Under the pieces are notes generated by a model. It saw nothing but the letters and a program-made list of their open reading frames with translations. It was not told where the DNA came from and did no database searches. From Elusimicrobiota bacterium (GTDB lineage Bacteria; Elusimicrobiota; Elusimicrobia; UBA1565): 41,180 bases of DNA. The stretch spans positions 1 through 41,180 of the forward strand of contig JACRDU010000077.1 in NCBI GenBank assembly GCA_016218495.1, written 5' to 3'. Shown piece by piece: positions 31,928 to 41,180 of the stretch. Position 1 is the stretch's first letter; every line of letters begins with the position of its first letter. The translations under genes were made by a program, and so were the position numbers.

Positions 31928-34458
31928 TTGGCGGCGTCCTTGAGCGCCGCCCAGGTCGTCACGAAGGCGCGCCCGTCGGCGGCCAGCAGCCAGGCCCGGC
32001 CCCGGCCGTCGAAGGCGGCGGCGCGCAGCTTGTCCGAGAAGAGGCCCTGGCGAGACTTGACGGCGCTGAAGCGGTAGTCGTCGGCGAGGGTGAGGCCGTC
32101 GCTGTAGTGGGTGAGCAGCAGCCGCCCCGCGGCGTCGACGGCGACCCAATCGGCCGAAGGGTCCTTGAAGCCGTCCGCGCGGGAATAGTTGCGCACGCCC
32201 CCGGCGTGGACGACGCTGAGGCCTCCGTTGGTGGCGGCGGCCACCGAGCCGTCGGGCAGCGCGCGCACCGCGGCCGTGTACCAATAGCCCAGCCCGTCGT
32301 CGGGGGAGTAGGAGGTCCACGACCGGCCGTCGAAGCGGTGCAGGTTCTTGCGCTGGTACTTGCCGGCCTCCCGGTCGAACGGCGGGGCGGTCCCCACCCA
32401 GATGTTCCCGGCCTTGTCCTCGGCCAGGCTCGTCACGGGGTTCTTGTCGAGGCCGGCCTCGGCCTCATGCGCCTTCCAGGAGCCGGAGTCGTAGACGAAG
32501 ACGCCCGCGCCGCTGGTGCCGGCCCAGAGCCGCCCCTTGGCGTCGATGAGGACGGCCGAGGCGCCGCCCCACTGCGCGGAGGGCATCGGGGGGAGGGCGG
32601 TCTCGGCCCCGTCGGCCCGGCGCAGGACCCAGGAGTTCCCCGCGAAGCGCGCCGAGGTGCCGTCGGCCGAGAGCCAGCCGGGCCCCGGCGGGGCGACCTG
32701 GCGGCCGTCGAAGTAGACGAAGTCCAGTTCGCCGATGCGCAGGCGCGCGACGCCGCCGTCGGGCTTGCCCTCGGCCGTGTTGCGCCGCGCGGCGTCCTCG
32801 ACGCTGTCGTAGGCGTCCCCGGGCAGGCGCGCCGGGGCTTCGGCCGCGCGGGCCGCGTCGGCCAAGGCCTTCTCGGAGCCGGCCACCGCGCCGCCTCCGT
32901 ACATCCCCACCCACAGGACCTTGTGGGCGTTGACGGCGAGCCCGGCGACGGTGTCCGAGGGCAGGCCGTAGGCGAAGCCGAACGGGAACCAGCGGCCGTC
33001 CGCGCGCAGATGGACGCCGGAATCCCAGGTGCCGACCCACAGGCGGCCGTCGCCGCCCTCGGCGAAGCCCGTCACCCAATGGCCCTGGAGCTCGCGCTGC
33101 CCGACGGCCTCCCCGCCGCGCGTCAGCGTCAGGAAGCCGTCGTGCGTCCCGACGAGCAGGCGGCCCTGGGCGTCCTGGGCCAGGCTGACGACGTCGTCCT
33201 TGTCGGCCGTTCCCTTCCAGACCCGGCGCCAGCCGTCGGCCTCCTGGCGCCACAGCCCGCCCGCGCCGCCGGCCAGGACCTCCCCGGCCGCGCTCACGTC
33301 CAGGGTCTTCATCCCGGTGGGGGGATGCCCCGGGGGTTGGGCCCAGGCGGACTGTCCCTCGCGCCAGGTCCACAGCCTCCCGTTCCAGGCCGCCCAGAGG
33401 GTCCCGTCCCGCCAGGCCATGTCGTCGACGCGCCCGTGCTCGCCCAGGACCGGGGGCCACTGCGCCGCGGTCCCGTCGAGCCTGCCGCGGTAGACCGCGC
33501 CGTCCCAGCCGCCCATGAAGGCCTCGCCGCCGGCGCCGACCCCGGCCGCATAGGACGGGCGGCGCGGGCGCGGACCTTCCTTCGTCGGCCCGGGGGATTT
33601 CGAGACCTCGAGGATGTCGTCGAGGGTCTTGCGGGGGCCGCGCAGGGAGCCGGCCTCGAAAAGGGCCGCCTCGCTCTTGGTGAAGACCCATATCCCCCCG
33701 TCGGCGGCCGGCCTGAGGGCCATGACCTCCGAGGAGACCTCGCGCACCGGCGACCACAGCGCCAGCGGCAGCTCCGCGTCCGGCTGCGGGACGAAGGCCG
33801 GGCTGGTGCGTTGGATGGCGGGCGGCGGCCCGGACGGGGCGGGCGGCGCCTTGGTGCGCAGCAGCCCGGCGCCGGCGCCCAGCGCCAGCAGCGCGGCCAA
33901 GCCCCCGGCGGCGGCCTTCCGGCGGAACCTCTGCCGCGGCGTGGCCTTGCCTTGGGCGAGGCAGTCGAACTCTTCGGCGGACTCCAGCGCCGTCTTCGGG
34001 CGTTTGTCCCAGACCGGGTCGAGCAGCCGCTCGACGCTGGGCCGCAGGGCCGCCGGGACCTCGGAGAGCAGGCCGCGCGAGAGGCCCTGGGGCAGGCCGA
34101 AGGCCGCGGGCCGCTTGCCCGTGGCCGCGAAGAGGATGACGGCGCCGAGTTGATAGAGGTCCGAGGCGGGCTGCGGGCGCTCGGCCAGGCGCTCGAAGGG
34201 GACCCAGCCCTCTGCGCCGTCGGGCGCGGGGCGGCCGGTGACGAGGACGGCGCCCCCGTCCTTGGCCAGGAAGACCGAGTCGGGCGACAGGCCTTCCTCC
34301 AGCGCCCCGGCGGCGTGGCGGTGCGCCAGCGCGCGCGAGAGCTCCAGGCCCAGGCGGAGCAGCTCGGCCTCGGCGAGCGGGCCGGAGGCCTCCACCCGGT
34401 CGCGCAGGGAGCGGCCCTTCGGGGGCTCGTCGGCCAGGTGGGGGTGGATGGGGGGCAC
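31924..34458 (-). CDS. Pseudokinase with TM segment and two-component-regulator-type propeller repeats
   Basis: An 844-residue protein. Residues about 1-165 are the remains of a Ser/Thr kinase: LSRALAHRHAAGALEEGLSP stands where HRDLKPxN belongs, VTGRP stands for DFG, and the beta3 Lys lobe is missing; the later kinase landmarks (ASDLYQLGAVILFAATGKRP, DKRPKTALESAEEF) are kept. A TM helix follows (about 180-198). The C-terminal about 640 residues are propeller repeats (GRLWVGTWDSGVH, HKVLWVGMYGGG, GRLWAGTSGAGVFVYD, GNIWVGTAPP), like the sensor regions of hybrid two-component proteins. GTG 34458 is preferred because a TTGACG-16-TACACT promoter ends 8 nt before it; a TTG at 34494 would lie in that promoter. 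Confidence 0.85.
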   Translation of the reverse strand: MPPIHPHLADEPPKGRSLRDRVEASGPLAEAELLRLGLELSRALAHRHAAGALEEGLSPDSVFLAKDGGAVLVTGRPAPDGAEGWVPFERLAERPQPASDLYQLGAVILFAATGKRPAAFGLPQGLSRGLLSEVPAALRPSVERLLDPVWDKRPKTALESAEEFDCLAQGKATPRQRFRRKAAAGGLAALLALGAGAGLLRTKAPPAPSGPPPAIQRTSPAFVPQPDAELPLALWSPVREVSSEVMALRPAADGGIWVFTKSEAALFEAGSLRGPRKTLDDILEVSKSPGPTKEGPRPRRPSYAAGVGAGGEAFMGGWDGAVYRGRLDGTAAQWPPVLGEHGRVDDMAWRDGTLWAAWNGRLWTWREGQSAWAQPPGHPPTGMKTLDVSAAGEVLAGGAGGLWRQEADGWRRVWKGTADKDDVVSLAQDAQGRLLVGTHDGFLTLTRGGEAVGQRELQGHWVTGFAEGGDGRLWVGTWDSGVHLRADGRWFPFGFAYGLPSDTVAGLAVNAHKVLWVGMYGGGAVAGSEKALADAARAAEAPARLPGDAYDSVEDAARRNTAEGKPDGGVARLRIGELDFVYFDGRQVAPPGPGWLSADGTSARFAGNSWVLRRADGAETALPPMPSAQWGGASAVLIDAKGRLWAGTSGAGVFVYDSGSWKAHEAEAGLDKNPVTSLAEDKAGNIWVGTAPPFDREAGKYQRKNLHRFDGRSWTSYSPDDGLGYWYTAAVRALPDGSVAAATNGGLSVVHAGGVRNYSRADGFKDPSADWVAVDAAGRLLLTHYSDGLTLADDYRFSAVKSRQGLFSDKLRAAAFDGRGRAWLLAADGRAFVTTWAALKDAAK

Positions 34459-34466
34459 GCATCCCA

Positions 34467-34494
34467 AGTGTAGCGCCTGGGCGCGGCGCGTCAA
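34467..34494 (-). promoter_or_regulatory. Promoter of the pseudokinase operon
   Basis: Minus strand TTGACG (34489-34494), 16-nt spacer, TACACT (34467-34472), 8 nt before the GTG at 34458. It overlaps the divergent M50 promoter. Confidence 0.6.
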
Positions 34495-34500
34495 GCGGTG

Positions 34501-34506
34501 TATACT
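34501..34506 (+). promoter_or_regulatory. -10 element for the M50-like gene
   Basis: TATACT, 5 nt before the ATG at 34512; -35 weak (TGGGCG at 34478-34483). Predicts a leaderless mRNA. Confidence 0.5.
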
Positions 34507-34511
34507 TGGCC

Positions 34512-35195
34512 ATGGCCCTCAAGGACCTCGAGCTGTCGCGCCGCGCGGGCTCTTTGCCCGGCATCCTCGTCGCCGTGCTCGCCATGACCCTGCTCTGGGA
34601 CACCTGGCTGCTCTGGCCGCTCAAGCTGATGACGGTGTTCTTCCACGAAATCAGCCACAACATCGCCGCCTTCCTGACAGGGGGCTCCTTCGGGCGCATC
34701 GTGCTGGAGTCCAACGAAGGCGGCAAGACCTGGCCAGCGGGCGGGAGCCGCTTCCTCGTCCTCAACGCGGGCTACGTCGGCAGCCTGCTCTGGGGGTCCG
34801 GGCTGGTCCTGGCCGCGGCGGCCACCAAGCGCGACCGCCTGCTGACGGGCCTCCTGGGGGCCTTCCTGGGCGCGGTCACCGTCGTCTACGTCCGCAGCCC
34901 CTTCGGCTTCCTGTTCGGCCTGGCCTCGGCCGCGGGGCTGGTGTGGGCGTCCTACCGGCTCTCCGACGCGGTCAACGACGCGCTGCTCAAGGTCATAGGC
35001 GCCACCTCCTGCCTCTACGTCATCCCGGACATCTGGTCCGACGTCTTCACCAGCTCGTGCAACTCGGACGCCAAGATGCTGGCGCGCGAGTACTTCGGGC
35101 CGCGCGTGATGTGGGGCGGGCTGTGGCTGGCCGCCTCGGCGGCCGTGCTCTGGGCCACGCTGAGGTCGGCCGCGCGCATCTCGGCGCGCCACTAG
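34512..35195 (+). CDS. M50-like (M50B) integral membrane metallopeptidase
   Basis: A 227-residue membrane protein with about 6 TM segments. The zinc motif HEISH lies in the first TM region (TVFFHEISHNIAAFLTGG, about residue 44), and a probable third ligand is the Asp in NSDAKMLAREYFG (about 182). This is the M50B-like layout, shorter than site-2 proteases with PDZ domains. M50 enzymes cut substrates inside the membrane, often to release regulators. It is divergent from the pseudokinase operon with overlapping promoters, so the two may be regulated together. The ATG at 34512 is chosen over the TTG at 34506, which lies in the -10 hexamer. Confidence 0.85.
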   Translation: MALKDLELSRRAGSLPGILVAVLAMTLLWDTWLLWPLKLMTVFFHEISHNIAAFLTGGSFGRIVLESNEGGKTWPAGGSRFLVLNAGYVGSLLWGSGLVLAAAATKRDRLLTGLLGAFLGAVTVVYVRSPFGFLFGLASAAGLVWASYRLSDAVNDALLKVIGATSCLYVIPDIWSDVFTSSCNSDAKMLAREYFGPRVMWGGLWLAASAAVLWATLRSAARISARH

Positions 35196-35209
35196 GCCCT
35201 TCTCCTTCC

Positions 35210-35215
35210 TATAAT
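35210..35215 (+). promoter_or_regulatory. -10 element for the fumarase gene
   Basis: Perfect TATAAT, 25 nt before the ATG at 35241; a GGAGG ribosome site follows at 35232-35236. The -35 is weak. Confidence 0.55.
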
Positions 35216-35240
35216 GAGCGGGTCGCCCCACGGAGGCCCC

Positions 35241-36874
<1,634 letters not shown>

Positions 36875-36878
<4 letters not shown>

Positions 36879-38101
36879 TTCAAGGGCTTGAGCAGCTCGG
36901 CTTCCAGGGTCTCGTAGCGCGCGATGACCTTGTCGACGAAGGCGCGCTTCTCGACGTGCGAGCCCGGGAAGAAGGAGCCCTTGAAGCCGGCCACCACGAG
37001 GTTGCGCAGCTGGTGGCGCGTCAGCTTGACATGCTCGGCCACGAGCTGCAGCTCGCGCGAGACCGTGGTGTTCGACATCAGGCGGTTGTCGGTGCAGATG
37101 CTCACCGAGAGCCCGGCGTCGATCATCTTCTTTATCGGGTGGTCGGCCATCGAGGTGATCGACGGGGTGGTCTGCAGGTTGCTCGTCGGGCAGACCTCGA
37201 TGCCGATGCGCTGGCCGGCGATGTAGTTGGCCAGGTCCTCCACATAGCGGGCGCGGTCCTTGATCTGGGGGTCGCGGATCATGTCCGCGGCGAACAGGAA
37301 GGTGCCGTGGCCGATGCGGTTGGCGTGGCAGCGCGTGATGGCCTGGAAGATGGACTCCGGGCCGTAGGCCTCGCCGGCGTGGACGGTCTTCTTGATGAAG
37401 TGGTCGTGCGCGTACTGGTAGGCGGACTGATGGTCCTCGGCGGGGAAGCCCGCCTCCTCGCCGGCCAGGTCGAAGCCCACGATGGGCAGGCGTTCCTCAC
37501 GGATGAGCTCGGCGGCCGTGCGCGCCAGCTCCAGCGAGGCCGTGGCGTAGACCTCCTCGGCCCTGGCGTGCGACATGATGCGCAGGAGGTCGGCGTAGTA
37601 GGGCGAGAAGCCCTTCGCGAAGCGGCGCATCGCGCAGCAGATGAGGCCGTAGTGGAACGGCAGGTCCTTGCCCGCCTTGACCTCGGCAGAGCGGTTGTGC
37701 GCCTTCGCCGCCCTGTCGAGCCCGCGGTTGACGGCGCGGATGACCTCGGGGGTCGAGAGGTCGGCCGAGGTGTGCAGCTGCGGCGCGAAGCGCACCTCGA
37801 TGTAGCGCACCCCTTCGGCGATGTTGTCCTCGGCCAGCTCGCAGGCCACGCGCTCGAGGTTGGCCGGGTTCTGCAGCACCGCGCAGGTGTACATGAAGCC
37901 GTGCAGGTATTCGCCCAGGTTCGCGTAGGTGGGCTTGAACACGAGCTTGCGCAGGCCCTCCTCGTTGTCGGCGGGGAGCTTGACCCCTCCGGCCTTGGCC
38001 AGCTCGATGAGGGTCGGGATGCGCAGCGAGCCGTCGAGGTGCAGGTGCAGGTCGGACTTGGGGATGCGGCGGATGAAATCGGGGGTTATTTTCTCGCGCA
38101 T
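36875..38101 (-). CDS. add: Adenosine deaminase
   Basis: A 408-residue amidohydrolase. Zinc ligands are in [11 protein letters not shown] (HxH, about residue 16-18), in [10 protein letters not shown] (His and catalytic Glu) and in [11 protein letters not shown] (Asp, about 320). [31 protein letters not shown] and VCPTSNLQT also fit adenosine deaminase rather than adenine deaminase. It converts adenosine or deoxyadenosine to inosine in purine salvage. TATCAT at 38108-38113 ends 6 nt before the ATG, so the mRNA is probably leaderless. The 225-residue gene lies 21 bp upstream on the same strand. It is a little longer than the E. coli protein (333). Confidence 0.93.
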
Positions 38102-38107
38102 ATTCCG

Positions 38108-38113
38108 ATGATA
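38108..38113 (-). promoter_or_regulatory. -10 element for the adenosine deaminase gene
   Basis: TATCAT on the minus strand, 6 nt before the ATG at 38101; predicted start is on the start codon. No good -35. Confidence 0.4.
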
Positions 38114-38122
38114 CACGATTGC

Positions 38123-38800
38123 TCAGCGCATCGGGTCGTAGCCGATGCGCGAGCCGACAGGCTCGGGAGGAGGGATGCCCAGCACCGGGGCCGGGGCCTG
38201 GAACGGCTCGGGCCGCCAGGGCCCGGGACCGGTCTGCGTCCCCGGCGGAGCGAGCCCCAGCTCGAGCCGGGCGGGGGGCAGGCGCACGGCGGTCGGTCCC
38301 AGGAAGTAATGGACGGCCTGGGCGCGCGGCGCGACTGGGAGGGGGCGGGCCGGCGCGGGGGCGGAACGCGGGGGGTCCCAGCGCACCCAGGCCCCTTCGA
38401 GCTCTCGGACCTCGGCCGGTCCGGCGAGCAGCCCCCGCGCGCCCGGGTGGCCGGGCTCCAGCAGCAGGACCTTGCGCGCGCAGGAGACCCCCCAGCCGGG
38501 CAGGCCGTTCTCGAGCGCCCAGTGCGACAGAGACCAGAGGGCGGCGGCGTCCCGTTCCGGCAGGGCCGCCTCGCGCCGTTTGAACTCGCTGTGCGCGTTG
38601 GGGGCGACGATGAGGGCCGAGAGCTCGCCGCGGGAGAACTCTATGAGGCCGCCGTCGGATTCGATGCGGACGGCGCCCGAGCTTTCTGAGAGCAGGACGC
38701 CCTCCAAGGAGCCTCCGGATGGGAAGCGCAGGGTCACGCCGACCGGGGCGGTCCGGGCCGCGGCGCAGACGGAGGCGAGGAGGAGCAGGGCGGTGGGCAT
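38123..38800 (-). CDS. Small secreted protein of unknown function
   Basis: A 225-residue protein with a signal peptide (PTALLLLASVCAAARTA). The mature N-terminus (VTLRFPSGGSLEGVLLSESSGAVRIESDGGLIEFSRGELSAL) is strand-rich, like small SH3/Sm-type modules seen at the start of surface proteins. A middle helical part has ALWSLSHWALENGLPGWGVSCARKVLLLEPGHPGA, resembling a TPR-like hairpin. The last about 80 residues are Pro-rich, unstructured-looking. The Cys in the signal peptide is not in a good lipobox (LASVC). No family recognised. It follows the FN3-type gene on the same strand with a 39-bp gap. Confidence 0.7.
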   Translation of the reverse strand: MPTALLLLASVCAAARTAPVGVTLRFPSGGSLEGVLLSESSGAVRIESDGGLIEFSRGELSALIVAPNAHSEFKRREAALPERDAAALWSLSHWALENGLPGWGVSCARKVLLLEPGHPGARGLLAGPAEVRELEGAWVRWDPPRSAPAPARPLPVAPRAQAVHYFLGPTAVRLPPARLELGLAPPGTQTGPGPWRPEPFQAPAPVLGIPPPEPVGSRIGYDPMR

Positions 38801-38839
38801 GGGGATAGCATGGCAGGGCGGGGGGCTGGAATCCAGGGG

Positions 38840-40216
38840 CTAGGGAGGGTCCCGGACCGCCGTCACCGTCACCCGGATGTCCTGCTCGGCTTCGGTCGAG
38901 GAGACAAGGGGGGTCTTCAGCTTGAGCCAGAGGGTGCGCAACTCCCCGCGCGGCACGCGGTAGCCGTTCTGGCCGATGGCGAAGACCGAGGCGGTGGCCG
39001 GCACGCGGGAGTCGCTCAGGAAGTCCTCGGCACCGAAGTCCACCGGGGCGGGTTCCGTGGCGTTGAAGCCGGCGATGAGCGAGAAGCGGTCGAGGCCCGG
39101 GCCGGCGAAGACCTGCCACGGGGAGTCCGTCGTCACCGTCGTGGCGCTCAGGCTGTAGGTGGCCGGGCAGCGGCCGGTGTTCGTGACGACGATCCCGGTG
39201 GGGATGACCGATTCCTGCGCCAGGAGCTGGGGGCCGAGATCCAAGAGGTGGGTGGAGGTCTCCGTGGCATCGTCGTCATAGGTCGGGTAGGGGTCGATGG
39301 TCATGTAGTTCGTGGAGCCGATCCAGTTGAGCGAGCCCACGCGGAAGTAATAGGTGGTGCAGTATTCCAGGGGGGTGTCGGCCCCCACCGCCAGGGTGCT
39401 CACGAGGACGTCCTGCGTCATCGACGAGATGACGACCCCCCCGGGGAAGAGCACGCCGAAGTCGGTCGAGGAGGCCTCGATGAGGTAGCCCTCCGCCGTC
39501 ATCGACGAGGCGTCGGGGGGGGAGAGGGGCAGGGCCGCCCAGCTCAGCGTAATGGAGGTGTCCCCCACGTCGAAGATGGGCTGTGCCAGCAGGGTGACCT
39601 TGCGCGCCAGCGAGGTGAAGGTCGACCTCGGCGAGGCGAAGGAGAGGTTCCCGTCCGTGTCGAGGGCCCAAATCTCCGCGAACCAGGTGGTGTTGGGGAC
39701 GAGAGCCTGGGCCGGGGCGGAATCCGTCGTGCCCGGCGGCACCCCCAGCCCGCCCACGCCGTGGGTGGCCACCCGGACGGAGGCGTCGAGGCCGGAGGCG
39801 TTGGAGAAAACGAACTCCGTCGGGTCCGGGTCGCTCGAGATGACGATGAAGTAGCTGGCCCCGGGCTGGAGCCGCCCCAAGGCCCCGTCGTGGCCGGGCG
39901 CGCTCCACTGCAGGGTGACGCTCGATTCGGAGATGCCGGCCAGGGCGGTGAGCCCCGTGATGACGTTGGGGTAGTGCAGAAGCCGTCTGGAGCCCGAGGC
40001 GAGGCGGTAGTCGCTGGCCGACGCCATCGCCGAGCCGACCTCGCCGACGCTGCCGCCGAGGCGGTAGTCCGACGCGGAGACCGCGCCCTCGCCGCCCCCG
40101 GACTGGTCGGCCGAGGGTCTGAGGACGTAGGACGGGCTGTCCATGCGCGCGGCGGCCCGGGCCGGTCCGGCGCCGGCCGCGATGAGGAGCGCGAGGATGC
40201 CCGCCGCGGTGATCAT
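38840..40216 (-). CDS. Secreted fibronectin type III-like surface protein
   Basis: A 458-residue protein with a signal peptide (ITAAGILALLIAAGAGPARA). After a short segment with repeated ASDYRL (SASDYRLGGSVG, SASDYRLASGS), it has two FN3-like domains: SESSVTLQWSAPGHD ... WFAEIWALDTDGN (about 90-200) and DTSITLSWAALPLS ... TTYYFRVGSLNW (about 215-320). A C-terminal strand-rich region (about 340-455) ends with RTLWLKLKTPLVSSTEAEQDIRVTVTA. Probably a surface or matrix protein that binds polymers or partners. It starts 3 bp after the stop of the repeat protein gene, forming an operon with it. Confidence 0.8.
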   Translation of the reverse strand: MITAAGILALLIAAGAGPARAAARMDSPSYVLRPSADQSGGGEGAVSASDYRLGGSVGEVGSAMASASDYRLASGSRRLLHYPNVITGLTALAGISESSVTLQWSAPGHDGALGRLQPGASYFIVISSDPDPTEFVFSNASGLDASVRVATHGVGGLGVPPGTTDSAPAQALVPNTTWFAEIWALDTDGNLSFASPRSTFTSLARKVTLLAQPIFDVGDTSITLSWAALPLSPPDASSMTAEGYLIEASSTDFGVLFPGGVVISSMTQDVLVSTLAVGADTPLEYCTTYYFRVGSLNWIGSTNYMTIDPYPTYDDDATETSTHLLDLGPQLLAQESVIPTGIVVTNTGRCPATYSLSATTVTTDSPWQVFAGPGLDRFSLIAGFNATEPAPVDFGAEDFLSDSRVPATASVFAIGQNGYRVPRGELRTLWLKLKTPLVSSTEAEQDIRVTVTAVRDPP

Positions 40217-40219
40217 ATG

Positions 40220-41180
40220 TTACGGGACGTCGGCGCCGTAGACCGAGACGGAGGTCCCGGCGTTGAAGTTGCCGGTGCCGGAGAGGAACAATGTCACTGA
40301 GTTGATCTGGGCAGTGGTATTGTTCCAGGTCCAGGTCCCCGCCACATTGGTGGGCGCCGTCGCCGAGCCGATGTTAGCTACCGCACGGTAGGTCCCGCCC
40401 TTTTGGGCCGTCGCGTAGTTTCCCCCGACCTCGAAGATGGCGCGGAAGTGGCTGGTGTTGGCCTGGTTGGCCGCGAAGAACGCGAGGTTGGCGGCGGCCG
40501 TCGCCGTCGCCGCGGTGAGGCGGGCGATGGCGTAGTTGGCTCCGGTGTCGCCGTTGAACTGGATCTGGGGGATGCGGTTGGTGACGGTGAACCCGGGGAT
40601 GTAGATCCTGATCAGGAGGCCTTCGCGGGCGGGGAAGGCGACGGTGACGGTCGTCGCCCCGGCGCCGAGGGTCCTCGCCCCCAAGAGCGTGTAGGCCGCG
40701 TACTGCTCGATCTTCCCCGACGTGATTGCGCCGGCTCCGACCTTGGCGGTGACGACGGCGCCGTTTAGGATGGCGGCGGTGGCGACGGCGTCGTTGTTGA
40801 TCTTCTCGGTGGTGACGGAGCCGTTGAGGATGGCGGTGGTGGTGACGGCTCCGGGGAGTATTTTGGCGGTGGTGACGGCGCCCGAAGAGATCTTCTCGGT
40901 CACCACTGCCCCGGACGCCAGCTTGGCGGTGACGACGGCGCCGTTCAAGATGGCGGCGGTGATGACGGCGTCGTGGTTAATCTTTTCGGTGGTGACCGAG
41001 CCGTTGAGGATGGCGGTGGTGGTTACGGCGCCGGGGAGGATTTTGGCGGTGGTGACGGCGCCCGAAGAAATCTTCTCGGTCACCACCGCCCCAGACGCCA
41101 ATTTGGCCGTGATGACCGCGCCGTCCTGGATTTTCGTCGAGTCCACCGAGCCGGCCGGCACGCTGACATTGGTCAGTTGA
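40220..41180 (-). CDS. Surface protein with 10-residue beta-solenoid-like repeats and C-terminal lectin-like domain (5' partial)
   Basis: The frame stays open to the right edge (QLTNVSVPAGSV), so the N-terminus lies outside the window. About 140 residues are tandem 10-residue units of type GAVTTAKILP, GSVTTEKINN, GAVVTAKLAS, and so on, arranged in a six-unit superrepeat of 60 residues present twice. The spacing suits a stacked beta-solenoid or fibre stalk. The remaining about 180 residues form a strand-rich domain (ATTVTVAFPAREGLLIRIYIPGF ... WTWNNTTAQINSVTLFLSGTG) that looks like a jelly-roll or adhesion head. A stalk-plus-head adhesin or appendage protein is the most natural reading; the family is not identified. 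It is transcribed first, ahead of the FN3-like gene. Confidence 0.8.
   Translation of the reverse strand, partial: QLTNVSVPAGSVDSTKIQDGAVITAKLASGAVVTEKISSGAVTTAKILPGAVTTTAILNGSVTTEKINHDAVITAAILNGAVVTAKLASGAVVTEKISSGAVTTAKILPGAVTTTAILNGSVTTEKINNDAVATAAILNGAVVTAKVGAGAITSGKIEQYAAYTLLGARTLGAGATTVTVAFPAREGLLIRIYIPGFTVTNRIPQIQFNGDTGANYAIARLTAATATAAANLAFFAANQANTSHFRAIFEVGGNYATAQKGGTYRAVANIGSATAPTNVAGTWTWNNTTAQINSVTLFLSGTGNFNAGTSVSVYGADVP
40741..41100. repeat. Tandem 180-bp repeat (two copies) made of 30-bp units
   Basis: Bases 40741-40920 and 40921-41100 align without gaps; I count about 15 mismatches by eye. Each copy holds six 30-bp units. The repeat lies within the coding region of the partial surface protein and continues in diverged form on both sides. 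Confidence 0.9.

Noticed and set aside
34459-34494. TTG start at 34494 for the pseudokinase
   Set aside because: It would place the TTGACG-16-TACACT promoter inside the coding region; the GTG at 34458 fits the promoter.
38740-38800. Lipoprotein signal in the 225-residue protein
   Set aside because: LASVC has Val before the Cys, which is not a good lipobox; a plain Sec signal peptide is more likely.
40741-41100. Possible CRISPR-like array
   Set aside because: The 30-bp periodicity has no distinct spacers, and the units are in frame and encode regular 10-residue protein repeats.

Overview
The window is a chromosomal stretch of a high-GC (roughly 70% by eye), coding-dense bacterium with an outer membrane: it carries an LpxL/HtrB-type lipid A acyltransferase, a probable beta-barrel outer-membrane protein and many Sec signal peptides. 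The long Ala/Pro-rich leaders on secreted proteins, the TMTC-like TPR membrane protein and the FN3-type surface proteins remind me of high-GC Elusimicrobiota or a similar environmental lineage. That placement is inference from gene style, not from a marker gene. I see no rRNA, tRNA, CRISPR array, transposase or prophage.

Layout. 1-7.1 kb: a 5'-truncated secreted protein of unknown function, a minus-strand pair (RCK-gated potassium channel, then lipid A acyltransferase), a secreted metallophosphatase, a MATE exporter and an FKBP-type prolyl isomerase. 7.4-13.5 kb: RNase R overlapping a single-domain MazG, a secreted S41 protease, a bidirectional terminator, and a secreted prolyl oligopeptidase. 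13.5-16.5 kb: a RHH/RelE toxin-antitoxin pair, then (minus strand) a small protein and a B-family DNA polymerase. 16.6-23 kb: a TMTC-like TPR membrane protein, an outer-membrane protein, a DUF1861 protein and a three-repeat secreted protein. 23.1-28.4 kb: a membrane-anchored protein, a RecA/Rad51-like protein, a YbjN-like protein, an M48 metalloprotease with a TerB-like tail, and an OPT oligopeptide transporter. 28.4-35.2 kb: LexA, a translationally coupled three-gene signalling operon (propeller pseudokinase, unknown protein, histidine kinase), and an M50-like membrane protease. 35.2-41.2 kb: class I fumarase, adenosine deaminase and three secreted or surface proteins, the last cut by the right edge.

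The most interesting signal is a dispersed DNA-damage (SOS) regulon. Three promoters share TTGACA-17-TAnAcT-like geometry and carry a dyad of form TGKAC-N4-GTNCA at exactly the same place between -35 and -10. They drive (i) a 97-residue protein plus a B-family polymerase whose proofreading motifs look lost, (ii) a RecA/Rad51-like protein without a recognisable P-loop, and (iii) lexA itself, which has a second operator over its start codon. By analogy with imuA-imuB-dnaE2 this could be a PolB-based SOS tolerance or mutagenesis system; that function is inference.

Two genome-wide habits also stand out. At least eleven genes have a -10-like hexamer 5-8 nt before the start codon, so their transcripts should be leaderless, while others have clear AGGAG-type sites. 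Six of seven convergent gene pairs end within 1 bp of each other or overlap at their stops; only one pair has a terminator hairpin between them.
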